A DNA stretch of 64,000 nt from Alentia gelatinosa (GCA_950022655.1 OX465583.1:70815152-70879151), one strand, 5' to 3'. Counted from the first letter of the stretch, positions 22,095-33,284 are shown. Numbers and translations: made by a program. The notes: a model not told the origin generated them from the sequence alone.

Positions 22095-22440
22095 CGTTAA
22101 TTCTATGTGGAAAAACATCAGGAGGGAGATAAATCTCCAGATCTTAAGAAGAAACCAACAAGGTTTGGTCAGAGTTGTCATTCTGCACGAGTTTGATGCG
22201 GAGTGATATGAACGAGGCGACAGGTGAGTTGATATCCCGTAACATTCAGACAAGTTGAAGAACAACAACTTTGACCAAAATGAGTTGTTTTCTGTATAAA
22301 GTTTATCCCTGTACATACTAAAAGAATGGATGATGCACAGCATATAGACCATGGAGAACGAACTGCAATATTCGCAAGTGTATGGAGAACGAGTTCCCAA
22401 TGTTAAGTCTACGAGGAAGAAATACCAGTTTTGAGATAAG
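22095..22440. repeat. Hairpin-superfamily element J, copy 2
   Basis: The arms contain GAGTGATATGAACGAGGCGA with apex CGAGGCGACAGGTGAG. Further out are CCATGGAGAACGAACTGCAA and CCCAATGTTAAGTCTACGAG. The order follows copy 1. Confidence 0.6.
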
Positions 22441-22649
22441 TCTGCAGATGTTCTTCAGTCTCGTGACCTTTTTATACCTGTGTGTCGACTTGCCTGTACT
22501 GGTAGTGTCTGTTTCCGCCGCCCACCCTCACAGGGCGCTGCAGACAGGAATTCCAGGCCTGCCGCGGTGGCTATTTGTGTCCGTAACATATGAGGGCAGG
22601 TCGTGACAATTCCAGGATCAGGCACTAGGGCGCGATACCCTATGATTAG

Positions 22650-22830
22650 GTCTGACACACACTCACACAAATATGTATATCCATGTATGTATATAATATA
22701 TATGTGTATATTAGGTCTGACACACACTCACACATTATATATATGAGAGAGATAGAGAGAGACAGAGAGAGAGACAGAGAGAGAGACAGAGAGAGAGACA
22801 GAGAGAGAGACAGAGAGAGAGACAGAGAGA
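22650..22830. repeat. Microsatellite (GAGAGACA-type) and a short duplication
   Basis: TTAGGTCTGACACACACTCA occurs twice, near 22,647 and 22,711. It is followed by about 85 bp of (GAGAGACA)n from 22,744. No coding role. Confidence 0.8.
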
Positions 22831-22984
22831 TACAAATATTTGCATACACACATACATATGTTATACCCGCTGCCTATTGCATGATAGACTGCCAATAGAA
22901 TAGCATCGCAATTTCAGACTAATTCAAATTACTTTACAAATCTAGTTAGCAGTGTCTCAATCTCTTTCTGAAATCTTGGCTGTT

Positions 22985-23125
22985 GATTGGTCAAATGCAT
23001 ATGACATCCTCTCGCATTCACTCCGCCACGGCCGTGGCGTAGTATTTTTACTTTACGGGTTAATCATTGAGTTTTTTATTAATGTTATTCCTATTGCTAA
23101 ATTTGTACCAGGGGTGAGATAAAGG
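22985..23125. repeat. Hairpin-superfamily element M
   Basis: CGCATTCACTCCGCCACGG continues into the palindrome CGCCACGGCCGTGGCG. It ends ACCAGGGGTGAGATAAAG. Nothing is recognised in 23,126-23,770 beyond a poly-G run near 23,342. Confidence 0.55.
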
Positions 23126-23774
23126 GTGCTACCCTAGTAGACCCTCCGGTATAAATTTTTTTTCAAATGTTATGATTAGGAAATAGATGATCCTATATAT
23201 CATGTTTAAGTAGGAATGCCAGTTGTCCAACGAATGTTGATCATTAAAGTTTGCACACGTCTAGGGATTTCTGCAAGGACTTGACTTTTCGGCATAGTTT
23301 TTCAGTCTGAATAGCAGGGAAGAGGCCATGAGGGCAGGTAAGGGGGGGGGGGCATTGATCATCAGAATTGACACGTTAGTTATCCCACAGGTGAGACCCA
23401 GCGCTTTCTTTTAACACAAAGGTAACATGAGGTCAACTTAACATTTTGTGGGTATCCCAGAGGAATGCTGTTGTGTAGGTGTTTACAGAACTTTAAAAAA
23501 GTAATCCAGGTAGAGGCGCCGATGGGTCAAAGGCATTGTGAGTCGGATGCTCCCTAAATATGCAAATATTGTGATCATCGATGCATTTATTGTTTAAATT
23601 CCGGAAATCTAAGGGGATAAGAGGATATATCAGTACAATCGGTATCCACATACAGTTGAGATATTGCTCTAAAAGAAATAACGGTTTTTTAATTGATTAC
23701 TTGAAATTTTGTTAATCTTGTTTTGTCTTTGCCCCCAAAGTCCTAATTGTACATTTTGAGAAAATTTGACCCAT

Positions 23775-24060
23775 ATGGTACCTACGTGTTTAGGGTCAGA
23801 GCTCGTATCACATCAAGTATGAATCGTGTAGTAATTCACAAGGCAAAGCTGCGTGAATTACGTAGCGATTCAAACAAGACTGGATCGAGCAGTGACCCTA
23901 AACTTGAGTGGGTTTCTGAATTTATCTCACCCGTCACATTGACTAATGGGCTAACTTTTTTGACATAATCCTCCTTTGGATATTTTTCCTAAATACCTCA
24001 TGGGCGTTTGATACGAGTTCCTAATGTTAAGTCTATGGAGAAAGGGGTGAGATAAACTTG
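23775..24060. repeat. Hairpin-superfamily element B, copy 2
   Basis: The arms are TTTAGGGTCAGAGCTCGTAT and GGATCGAGCAGTGACCCTAA. The apex is CACAAGGCAAAGCTGCGTG. The right side has TTAAGTCTATGGAGAAAGG and GGGTGAGATAAAC. Confidence 0.6.
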
Positions 24061-24194
24061 AATATTGCCTCAGTAATACTCCAGATGTGATTTAGATAAG
24101 ACAGTAACACCACAGCTGTCTGCACAATAACACACTGGCAGGCTTGGCCATCATACATGCCTATCTTTATCTATGAACAAACTGAGGCAATTAT

Positions 24195-24400
24195 TAATTC
24201 TAAAATTTAGAGACACCCAGATAAAATGTCCTAGTTTGTTCCAGCTTTCATATCTTGAAATAGATAACAGGCTTGCAATCACACCCACCGTTCACACTCT
24301 AGGTGAGATTCATGTGTGTCTATGGGCATGAGGCCGGACTCGGCCGTGTTTGTCCGAGCGGCGCTGAACGGAAACTCCTGTATTGTACTCCGCTCCGTTC
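24195..24400. repeat. Dispersed repeat W, copy 1
   Basis: TCCTAGTTTGTTCCAGC, TGCAATCACACCCACCGTTC and ACACTCTAG are followed by CGTGTTTGTCCGAGCG. The same order occurs at 34,385-34,600. Confidence 0.5.
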
Positions 24401-25619
24401 TGGGATGTATGGCATAACGCGAAATCTCGTAAAAACACGCGAGATTTCCTTCAACACTTCCGGTCCGATCCCAGCATGCACCTGCGGGCTGCTGTATACA
24501 CTCCATCTGCGTGCGGATTGAGGGGCTGTGTGCCAGGTAACGCGATAGTTCATGCAACACTTTGTCCCTCCAGCTTTTCAACACAGATGGCCGACAAATA
24601 TTTGAGGCTTGGGATCACCACACAAATGTATGGCGGCTGTGGGCTGAAGGGAAAGGAAGGCACCATGTTCCCCTTTACCCCGCACACAGCATCATATCCA
24701 TAACACAGGTATATCATGTATACCCCAACAGATAGGCCCAAGCCTCAGCTTTCTAACAATATACTGTTTATAAAAATCGGTTTAACCAAAGTAGATAGAG
24801 ATTGTACATCAAATACCTATTTTAATTTTAGATATCAATACTTTACTAATTTGTAGATATAACCCTGGATTCTTGATAAATATTGTATGTCATTCATCTA
24901 GTATTAGAATACATCCTAGAGAACCCATTTGAAGGGATACATGTATGTCAATATTCAAAGATTCCCTTGAATGGTTCTAGCAGCTATAATATCTCCTAGT
25001 GCAGTGTTTTCACACCTTGTCCTAGAGGTCAAGACTCTCCACTCAGGTGTTATGAATCAGGAGGTGAGATAGAAAAGCAAACTGTGAAAAAAACAGGCTG
25101 TATCTGTGAATTTAAGCCTTTTTACATTGGTACCCAATGCACTGTGAAGCCACACCAGGTCGCACGCCTCGTTTTCGATTAGCTTGGACAAGCTGGTTCT
25201 CAGCGAGTGGTGCGCAGTTATATGAGACCAGCGCAACCCGTTATCACGGCGATCGTCGCGCCACGCTTATGTGCAAGTGGTGAATCATGTAGTAATATTT
25301 ACGGCGCATAGCTATTGTGCTATGGAAGCTTCCATCTTGCCCCCCAACGCCATCTCAAACACAAAGTGGGGGGAACCAATGGGCGGATGGATTTTATCAT
25401 AATTTTCTTTTTTTTGGGTGGGGGGTTGCCATGGAGGAATCTTAGCATCAAAATTATCTATAGATTATAACAGTATAAAATAATGGTTTCCCCCACTACA
25501 ATTTGGCGAATGATGGTAGAACTAGCAATCACTCTGTGCCCTATAAAGCTAGCCATAATGGACAGATCTGGGGTTTAAGCAACATGGCCCTGGTGTAAGT
25601 TTAACCATAGGAACAGCAT
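24401..25619. other. No gene recognised
   Basis: Open frames around 24,300-24,700 overlap each other on both strands and start inside repeat W. None shows protein character. The rest is AT-rich. Confidence 0.4.
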
Positions 25620-25960
25620 AACTAGGAGCAAATGGTATGTTCATCATTAATGAATGAGTGTGCAATCATAGATAGATAACAATTAAAAGGTTTTAGATGT
25701 ATTCAGTCTATGGAATATTCTCTGTGATCGACTTGCGCCGGGCCAACGGGCATTTCTTTAACTGCCTGTTTCGGATCCAAATGTGAAGGGTGGGATTATG
25801 TCACAAATGTTAGCCCATTAGTCAATGTGAAAGGTGAGATAAATTCAGAAACCCATTTAAGTTTAGGGTCAGAGCTTGATCCCATCTCATTTGAATTGCT
25901 ACACGCGGCTTCAAACTCTATGGGATACAAGCTCTGACCTTAAACTTGCATAGGTTTCAT
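25620..25960. repeat. Repeat R copy 3 followed by element B fragment
   Basis: R: ATGTTCATCATTAATGAATG and GATAACAATTAAAAGG (25,620-25,790). B: GGTGAGATAAATTCAGAAAC and TTTAGGGTCAGAGCTTGAT (25,795-25,960), with a shortened apex. Confidence 0.5.
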
Positions 25961-26002
25961 CTATAATAACCTACCAAACTGGAGCTGGATTAAGAGAAAA
26001 CG

Positions 26003-26145
26003 TGGTTACTGAGCCCGAAGGGATGCCCGTTCGAGGTCTTTTGATGCCATAAATACGTCCTGATGCTGCAGGCAGAGGGACGTATTTATGACATCAAAAG
26101 GCCGAGAATGGCATCCCTACAGGCTCAGTCACTACGTTTTCTTAT
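26003..26145. repeat. Long hairpin with apex TGATGCTGCAGGCAGAGGG
   Basis: The arms AAAACGTGGTTACTGAGCC / CTTTTGATGCCATAAATACG are mirrored by CGTATTTATGACATCAAAAG / GGCTCAGTCACTACGTTTTC. The stem is about 60 bp. The apex resembles that of element O (CCGATGCTAAAGGCAGAGG). Confidence 0.6.
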
Positions 26146-27236
26146 TATTACATACCTAGATATTAAAAAAAACGCAATTTTATATACTTATGTTATGTAC
26201 CACCTGACCCGATAGTCACAGTGCGCCCGAATATTTAATAAGGGCGCAGTGCGCCCGAACAATATCTATACTGCACCCGTAGCAGCGTGTAGTATTTCAT
26301 AGACGTTCGGCTATAGGTATGTAATAATACCATAGAATACGATGCAATCACTGTAATTCTCTCTGTAATACTCTGGAGGTAATCTAAACAGATATCACAA
26401 ACGCATTACTCTCATACACTCAGATGCCTATTGCTAAAGAATACGTTGCCAGGTGTTTGTTTGGCTGCAGGCATCGCGTAACCAAGCAGATAAGGTGTGA
26501 ACCCAGCCTATGGAGAAATGGTCTATTGAATCGTCTGTGAAGCTGGGCTTTACCACCACTTGAGCGGCATACGGGTCAGATCGCTTGGGGTTACAATGCA
26601 TCTATTTGCTGGGACCAGCACCTAGCACCAACTGAACCCGAAAAGGGAGAGAGAGTTTAGAACGAATGTGACTCGAATAAAGAGAGGTTGTTGTCCCTCG
26701 TAGGATTGCAGTTGGATTGGTTGTTTGAGCTGGATTCTAGATTACACCATAAAGGGCTGATTCTACCAGCGCGATGTCTTTGGCCTGGCAAGCTCGGGCT
26801 GTGTCTTGTAGTATCTTGCTGCATCTTGATGAATCGTGATGAATTTTTTAAGATCTGGTCATGCACTTACCCCTGCATGTGTATCCCCTATTACTTCTCA
26901 AAGGGGGCTATTCCACTGCAGCGATTCAACCAGATTTTCTTACACGATTCAAGCCGATCTAGCAAGTCGAAAAATCGGCCATGATCGGCATATATCGCAC
27001 GTCCTGGAGGAATCGTCCTCAAGTCCATATAACTCTGAATGTTTGTAGGGAATAATACACTGGAGCGTTGAGACAAGTGAGATCTTTTTATCCTTCTCAA
27101 AAGTGCTTGTATTTCTATTAAGAGTGAAGAAAGCAAGAGCACAACAAAGGTACTTAACCAAACCGATGGTTCGCGACAAAAATACACATGATTACTCGAA
27201 ACCTAGCAAGACTTGGCAAGCCAACCGAATCGTGAC
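26146..27236. other. No gene recognised upstream of the retrotransposon
   Basis: GTGCGCCCGAA occurs twice near 26,220-26,260. CGAAACCTAGCAAGACTTGG near 27,198 recalls one end of element L. This is the sequence into which the LTR element inserted. Confidence 0.4.
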
Positions 27237-27241
27237 ATATC

Positions 27242-27527
27242 TGTAGTATCCTTGTATACTATTGCATCTAATGTCTAATGTTTGGTCTCTATATGTGTGT
27301 TACTGTTAACATGACACACTTACTGTAAGCTGCTGCCATCTGTGAGCAACTCTAACAACTACTCATGTATGACCTCTATGTGGTATTTCTAGGAACAGGG
27401 GATTGTGACATACTTCTCGCTCTCTGTCCATAGCCTTGGTACCATGAAGACATAGGAATAAATGCTGCCATAATAATCCACCATCATCCTGCCTTAGTTC
27501 CCATATTTCACATAATCATACACTACA
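27242..27527 (+). repeat. 5' LTR
   Basis: 286 bp, starting TGTAGTATCC and ending CATACACTACA (TG...CA). It carries AATAAA at 27,457-27,462. By eye it is identical over its whole length to the 3' LTR. Confidence 0.93.
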
Positions 27528-27528
27528 A

Positions 27529-27541
27529 TGGCGACGAGGAT
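27529..27541 (+). promoter_or_regulatory. Primer binding site, tRNA-Ser(GCT) type
   Basis: TGGCGACGAGGAT starts two bases after the LTR. It is complementary to the CCA-bearing 3' end typical of animal tRNA-Ser(GCT) (ATCCTCGTCG plus CCA). The 13-base match then stops. Confidence 0.8.
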
Positions 27542-28032
27542 ATTAAGAGGACCCACTGGAATATGATTTTGGCTACTTTTGTCAAACTTTTACCAACTTA
27601 TTGTGTGATTTTGGATTTGGACTTTGGCAGTTTGGAACAGCATGGTGTGATTTGGTAGTATTCCTTTGTGTGAGCAGATCCTGGTGTAAGCACATGGGTG
27701 ATCCCCACATGTGGCTTTATATTCTACTCTAATATAACACCTACTACAGTGGTTTGGATACCCCTAATTACCAATTAGAGGGCACTGATAGTAAGGTTTG
27801 GATTATATCTACAATATTTTCATAATGTTATGGCTATGTGGACATTGGGCATCTTCAAGGTAGGCCAGTTACACTTTATACATATAGTCCCCTGACAACT
27901 ACAGACATTTGCTATAGACGCTGCTTCTACAGAAAAGGGACTTTTGGTCACTAATACACAGACATTTTGTTTAGGACTATCTCTGTTTTGTGCACAATTC
28001 TGACAAAAACTTTTTGGGAAAAATCACCAAAC

Positions 28033-28917
28033 ATGGATGGTTTCAGTTTGCCACATTTTCCTTCCTTTGATTATGAGGCAGACAAAAGCAATTCTGGTCC
28101 CAGGTGGAAAAGATGGTTGGCTAGATTAGAAATGCTATTTGTCGGCATGGGTCTAGAAGGTAATGACACAGACAAGAGGCGCCGTGCTCTCCTTCTACAC
28201 TATGCTGGTGAGAAGGTATTTGACATCTATGATGCAGAAAAGGGCACTGGGCCATACACATACAAAGAAACAAGTGAACTTTTGACAAACTATTTTGAAC
28301 CAAAGACAAATCTTCAGATGGAAATATTCACCTTTAGATCATGTGCACAAAAACCTGACCAGTCATTAGATGACTATGTAACTGAGTTGAGAACACTATC
28401 CAGAAATTGCAATTTTGCTGATGCAGATACAGAAATCCTGTGCCAAATTACACAACACTGCAGATCAAACAGGCTTCGTAGGCGAGCACTCCGTGAGCCT
28501 GACAAGAAGTTAAAAGACATTCTGGAGTTAGGACGGTCCCTAGAGTTAGCTGACCGTAATGCTAGTGTGATGGAGAGTGAACGTCGCAGTGAGACCTCCG
28601 TTAATGCAGTCAGACAACAAAGACATTCAAAACACAGTGGGAATAGTGGGAAATATCGTTCCACAACTACACATTCTTCAAAGTCAAGCTGCAATCGGTG
28701 TGGTAGTGATCAGTCACACTCCAGGGATGTGTGTCCAGCCCGGGGGAAAACTTGCAATTACTGCAAGGTCGAGGGACACTTCAGGTCGGTCTGCTTCAGA
28801 CTTAAACGCAAGGAGCAGGGCCAGCAGAGAAACAAAGTGAACACTGTAGCAGAGAGCTCTGGGCAATCTGACTCCAGTGATGACTCCAGTGAAGAGTACT
28901 ACTATGGTGACAGATGA
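28033..28917 (+). CDS. Retrotransposon Gag
   Basis: The frame is open from 27,967, but the first ATG is at 28,033 (MDGFSLPHF), giving 294 residues. The N-terminal two thirds resemble the capsid-like region of Ty3/gypsy Gag proteins (aromatic and charged, with a WKRWLARLE segment near residue 21). The C-terminal part has two zinc knuckles: CNRC-x5-H-x4-C, slightly non-canonical, and CNYCKVEGHFRSVC, canonical C-x2-C-x4-H-x4-C. A basic stretch and an acidic Ser/Asp-rich tail follow. Gag forms the particle and packages the element's RNA. It ends at a TGA with pol continuing in the same frame. Confidence 0.88.
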   Translation: MDGFSLPHFPSFDYEADKSNSGPRWKRWLARLEMLFVGMGLEGNDTDKRRRALLLHYAGEKVFDIYDAEKGTGPYTYKETSELLTNYFEPKTNLQMEIFTFRSCAQKPDQSLDDYVTELRTLSRNCNFADADTEILCQITQHCRSNRLRRRALREPDKKLKDILELGRSLELADRNASVMESERRSETSVNAVRQQRHSKHSGNSGKYRSTTTHSSKSSCNRCGSDQSHSRDVCPARGKTCNYCKVEGHFRSVCFRLKRKEQGQQRNKVNTVAESSGQSDSSDDSSEEYYYGDR

Positions 28918-28977
28918 CGCCACCATACAAAAACTGTCAATCATATATGCAACGACCATTGTCTCTCCCTAAACTCT

Positions 28978-31900
28978 ATGAACACTAAATTGCCGCATGC
29001 CTCTGTAAAACTTGAAAATATACACTGTAAGGTTATGGTTGATACTGGTAGTGTGGTCAACATTCTTGATCAGTCTATGTATGTAAAGCTAGGCAAACCA
29101 CAGTTATCAAAATCAGGCTCAAGAAGGTTATGTCCCTATGGTGGAGGTACACACATTAAGGTGTTAGGTACATGTAAACTCACTGTGGAGACCAGGTCCA
29201 ACCTCCAGGTACATGAGTTTCAGGTGGTCGCTGGCAGTTTTGGTACATTGATGGGTTATAGTTCAGCTTCTGAACTTGGTTTGGTAAAGGTAAACCTGAA
29301 TAACATCAAAGATAGTTCTGACCGCCTTAAGCACAAATTCCCCAAGCTGTACAAAGGGATTGGTAAGTTGACAGGTACTCAAGTGAAACTTCACATAGAT
29401 AAGAAAATCAAACCTGTGGCACAGCGTTCTAGAAGGACACCCTTCCACTTGAGGGAAAAAGTAGGGAAAGAGTTGGATAAATTACTCTCTGAAGACATTA
29501 TTGAAAGAGTAGATGGGGAACCTACTCCTTGGGTAAGCCCTATTGTTGTTGTGCCTAAGAAGAACAAAGAAGAGGTTAGGATATGTATTGATATGCGGGA
29601 AGCTAACAAAGCGATTTCCCGTGAAAGACATTTGTTACCCACAACAGAGGAGTTGATAAGTGACCTGAATGGTGCATCCTGTTTTTCAAAGATTGACCTC
29701 CGGGCTGGCTACCACCAGCTGGAGCTCAATCCAGAGTCAAGATATATAACAACTTTTTCTACACACAAAGGTCTGTTTCGGTACAAAAGATTATTCTTTG
29801 GAATTTCCTCTGCTTCTGAAATCTTCAATGAGCATATTCGCTCTGTGATCCAGCATATCCCACATGTTAAGAATATCAGTGATGACATTCTGGTATATGG
29901 TAAGGGTGAAAATGCCAAACAAATGCATGACCAAGCCTTAAATGCCACTTTAACAGCTCTACAGGAGGCAGGACTGACAGTAAATGGCACTAAGAATGAG
30001 TACTATAAAGATGATGTCATCTTCTATGGTCTTAAGTTTAGTGCACAAGGTATATCCCCTGACCCTACCAAGGTCAGTGCGGTTCGAAATATTTCTGCAC
30101 CAACAAATGTCTCTGAGGTACGTAGCCTCATTGGTATGCTAACATACTGCTCACGATTCATTCCTAATTACGCAACAGTTAGTGAACCAATTCGGAAATT
30201 GTTGCGTAATAACAGAGAGTTTGTGTGGTCTAGTGAACAGGACCAATCGCTTCAGTCTTTAAAAGACAGTTTGTCTAATGAGAGTGTGCTGCAGTATTTT
30301 GACACAAACAAAAAGTCAGAAATTATTGTTGATGCAAGCCCTGTTGGTTTGGGGGCAATCTTCTGTCAGGATAATGATGTAATTGAGTATGCGAGCCGTG
30401 CACTATCCCCAACAGAATCTCGCTATAGCCAAACTGAGCGCGAAGCTCTTGCAATTGTGTGGGCCTGTGAACACTTTGATATGTATTTACGAGGGGCACC
30501 ACATTTTGTGGTATGGTCAGATCACAAACCTCTAGAAAAGATTTGGAAAAAGGCAAAAGCCCCGTCACTGAGAATTGAGAGATGGGGACTCCGCTTACAA
30601 TCATATGATTTTACAATTAGACATTTGCCTGGATCGCAGAATCCAGCAGACTGGATGTCTCGCCATCCTGCACCAAGTCATAAAAGTTCTCAGGAAGAAT
30701 ACATTGCTGAATTATATGTTAATTTTGTTGCAGAATCCTGTGCCTTTGCTGCTTTGACTTTGTCTGATATTTGTGATGCTGTTACAAGTGATGCTACATA
30801 TGGCAAGGCCATTGAACTCACAAATTCTGGAAATTGGCATTTGTTAAGAAAATTGACTGATCCTGAAATTGATTGTGTAACGCTGAAAGAGATCAGTGCA
30901 GTTCGCGAAGAACTAACATTACACCCATTAGGCATACTACTGAAAGGTAACAAAATTGTCTTACCCAAAAGCCTATATGAAAGAGCTATAGCTATTGCTC
31001 ATGAAGGTCACCAAGGAATGACCAGAACAAAATCCTTTATAAGATCAAAGGTTTGGTTTCCAGGTATCAATAACCTGGTAGAAGAGCGAATAAGAAATTG
31101 CACTGCATGTCAACTTGTACAAAATGACCCTGTACAGTTAGAACCATTGTGCATGTCCGATTTACCAGATGGTCCATGGGAAAATCTAAGTGCTGATTTC
31201 TGTGGTCCATTACCATCAGGTGACTATCTGTTTGTCATTACGGATGAATACTCCCGTTATCCTATAGTAGAGATTGTCAAGTCTGTTTCTGCAAATACAG
31301 TTATTCCTGTTTTGGACAAAATTTTGTCAGATTGGGGGGGAGTCAAACAAATCAAGACTGATAATGGTAGTCCATTTAACTCGCATGCATTTGCTGAGTT
31401 TGCGAAATATTCTGGTTTTCATCACCGTAAAATTACACCACGATGGCCCCGTGCAAATGCACAAGCAGAAGCATTCAATAAGCCGCTCATGAAATCTATT
31501 CGTACTTCAAAAATTGAGGGTAAAAACTGGAAACAACAAATGTACAAATTCCTGAGACAATACCGTGCAACCCCACATCCATCTACTGGGTTTACACCAT
31601 ATTTTCTACTCTTAAGGCGAGAACCTGTGACAAAATTACCCCAGTTAGATATCAAGTCAGATGACCTCATTCATCTAAAAGCAAAACAAAATGACGAAGA
31701 AGCAAAAGCAAAAATGAAAAGGTATGCTGATTCTAGAAATCATGCAACTGAGTCAAAGATTAATGTCAGTGATCAAGTCCTTGTCAGAACAGAAACGAAG
31801 CATAGTAAGTTAACACCTGCATATGTCTCACAACAATATAAGGTAACAAGAAAGAAGGGTAATATGCTAACTGCTACATCTGAAGACCATAAAATCACAA

Positions 31901-32121
31901 GAAACAGTTCTTGTTTCAAGCCAACAATGGTAAAACCTGAGGTGATTGATATTACTGAAGAAGATGTACTAGATGAAACAGCAATCATTAACACTAGCAC
32001 AGCACCTGATGTACCTGAGCCTAACACACCTAGTCCTAGTAAACCTGTATTACCTCAGCACATACTTCCGCAACGTGCTAGGCGCAGACCAAAGTATTTA
32101 GAAGATTATGTATCTAAGTAG
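28978..32121 (+). CDS. Retrotransposon Pol (PR-RT-RNaseH-IN)
   Basis: 1,047 residues from the first ATG after the gag stop; the frame is open back to the TGA at 28,915-28,917. The aspartic protease has D-T-G at residues 22-24. The reverse transcriptase has catalytic D240 (KIDLRAGYHQ) and D302-D303 in ISDDILVYG. RNase H acidic residues are D452, E489 and D515. The integrase zinc domain is H675, H678, C708, C711. The integrase core is D740, D795, E831, with 35 residues between the last two (DD35E). No internal stop or frameshift is seen, so it may be active. The ATG at 28,978 leaves a short protease N-terminus, so expression by readthrough from gag is possible. Confidence 0.95.
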   Translation: MNTKLPHASVKLENIHCKVMVDTGSVVNILDQSMYVKLGKPQLSKSGSRRLCPYGGGTHIKVLGTCKLTVETRSNLQVHEFQVVAGSFGTLMGYSSASELGLVKVNLNNIKDSSDRLKHKFPKLYKGIGKLTGTQVKLHIDKKIKPVAQRSRRTPFHLREKVGKELDKLLSEDIIERVDGEPTPWVSPIVVVPKKNKEEVRICIDMREANKAISRERHLLPTTEELISDLNGASCFSKIDLRAGYHQLELNPESRYITTFSTHKGLFRYKRLFFGISSASEIFNEHIRSVIQHIPHVKNISDDILVYGKGENAKQMHDQALNATLTALQEAGLTVNGTKNEYYKDDVIFYGLKFSAQGISPDPTKVSAVRNISAPTNVSEVRSLIGMLTYCSRFIPNYATVSEPIRKLLRNNREFVWSSEQDQSLQSLKDSLSNESVLQYFDTNKKSEIIVDASPVGLGAIFCQDNDVIEYASRALSPTESRYSQTEREALAIVWACEHFDMYLRGAPHFVVWSDHKPLEKIWKKAKAPSLRIERWGLRLQSYDFTIRHLPGSQNPADWMSRHPAPSHKSSQEEYIAELYVNFVAESCAFAALTLSDICDAVTSDATYGKAIELTNSGNWHLLRKLTDPEIDCVTLKEISAVREELTLHPLGILLKGNKIVLPKSLYERAIAIAHEGHQGMTRTKSFIRSKVWFPGINNLVEERIRNCTACQLVQNDPVQLEPLCMSDLPDGPWENLSADFCGPLPSGDYLFVITDEYSRYPIVEIVKSVSANTVIPVLDKILSDWGGVKQIKTDNGSPFNSHAFAEFAKYSGFHHRKITPRWPRANAQAEAFNKPLMKSIRTSKIEGKNWKQQMYKFLRQYRATPHPSTGFTPYFLLLRREPVTKLPQLDIKSDDLIHLKAKQNDEEAKAKMKRYADSRNHATESKINVSDQVLVRTETKHSKLTPAYVSQQYKVTRKKGNMLTATSEDHKITRNSSCFKPTMVKPEVIDITEEDVLDETAIINTSTAPDVPEPNTPSPSKPVLPQHILPQRARRRPKYLEDYVSK

Positions 32122-32242
32122 ATTACATTAATAGGTAACTGTATTTTATTAATGTTCATTTACCATTTCAGTTTTGTATAATCTTGCATGCATGTGACTC
32201 AGATATTGTTTGTGAACATAGGGTCTGATGTACTTTCTTTCC

Positions 32243-32256
32243 AAGAAGAGGAGGGA
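32243..32256 (+). promoter_or_regulatory. Polypurine tract
   Basis: AAGAAGAGGAGGGA lies immediately before the 3' LTR, the usual position of the plus-strand DNA primer in LTR retrotransposons. Confidence 0.85.
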
Positions 32257-32542
32257 TGTAGTATCCTTGTATACTATTGCATCTAATGTCTAATGTTTGG
32301 TCTCTATATGTGTGTTACTGTTAACATGACACACTTACTGTAAGCTGCTGCCATCTGTGAGCAACTCTAACAACTACTCATGTATGACCTCTATGTGGTA
32401 TTTCTAGGAACAGGGGATTGTGACATACTTCTCGCTCTCTGTCCATAGCCTTGGTACCATGAAGACATAGGAATAAATGCTGCCATAATAATCCACCATC
32501 ATCCTGCCTTAGTTCCCATATTTCACATAATCATACACTACA
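32257..32542 (+). repeat. 3' LTR
   Basis: 286 bp, with the same start, end and length as the 5' LTR, and AATAAA at 32,472-32,477. No difference from the 5' LTR was found by eye. Confidence 0.93.
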
Positions 32543-32552
32543 ATATCTTTAT

Positions 32553-32900
32553 TTATCTCACCCCTGGTACAAGTTTAGCCATAGGAATAACATTAGAAAA
32601 AAATACTAAACGATCATCCCCGTAAAGTAACAATACTATGCCGCAGCCGTGGCGTAGTGAATTTGAGATGACGTCATATGGATATGCTAAGTCTATTCTA
32701 ATTATTGTGAAATTTTGATGATATTTAATGTCATAAAAAGGGGTGAGATAAATCCAGAACCGCATTCGAATCGTAAAATACACAAAACACCACTTGTTTG
32801 AATGGGCCATAATCATCACTCGGCTTTGCCTCAATGACGATTGCAGCCCATCCAAACTCGTGGAGTATCGTCTATTTATACGATTCTCGATGCAGTTCAA
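32553..32900. repeat. Hairpin-superfamily elements M (reverse) and Q, copy 2
   Basis: M starts TTATCTCACCCCTGGTACAA and contains ATACTATGCCGCAGCCGTGG. Q follows with GGGGTGAGATAAATCCAGAA, arms ATTCGAATCGTAAAATACAC / ATACGATTCTCGATG, and apex CACTCGGCTTTGCCTCAATG. Because the LTR element's target duplication borders TTTATTTATCTCACCCC, it landed next to or inside such an element. Confidence 0.55.
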
Positions 32901-33284
32901 TCACTACACAAAAACTAACATGTTACATATGAATGCGCCCGGCGTATATAAGTATGACTTTTGCGTTTATAAAGTCGTTCTATTCCCCGTGTATATACGC
33001 CTCATCTGTAGGCGGATATAAGCGTCCAGTGAAGAGGGCTTCACTGAGAGCGGGCGGGAGGTGGCGGGGGGGGGGGGGGGCAGGGGGGAGGGCTTCCTAC
33101 TGAGGACACCTGTACTTCTACCAACACAAACGAGCGGGAGGCAGCGGGGGGAGAGGATATTTCCTCTCATATACGCCGGGTGTGAAATACAGCCAAGACG
33201 CGTCCGTATATAAACCCTGGGCGTATTTATATATAAGAAAATAAATCAATAGTAAGCCAATACTATGGAGAAACCAAACAAGAG
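32901..33284. other. No gene recognised
   Basis: Contains imperfect repeats of GGCGTATATA and a poly-G run near 33,066. Nothing coding is supported. Confidence 0.35.

Larger units (their letters stand above)
27242..32542 (+). mobile_element. Complete Ty3/gypsy LTR retrotransposon (Mag-like)
   Basis: The element is 5,301 bp and flanked by ATATC at 27,237-27,241 and 32,543-32,547, a 5-bp target duplication. It has two 286-bp LTRs, a tRNA-Ser primer site, gag, pol and a polypurine tract. The pol order is protease, reverse transcriptase, RNase H, integrase, which is Ty3/gypsy order. The CCHC-type Gag, the serine tRNA primer and the I-S-D-D form of the RT motif fit the Mag-like group. No envelope gene is present after pol. 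LTR identity and intact frames indicate recent insertion. Confidence 0.93.

Noticed and set aside
24279..24703. Overlapping frames of 60-106 codons on both strands
   Set aside because: They start within dispersed repeat W and conflict with one another; no protein character.
32122..32256. Possible envelope gene after pol
   Set aside because: Only 135 bp separate the pol stop from the 3' LTR, so there is no room for one.
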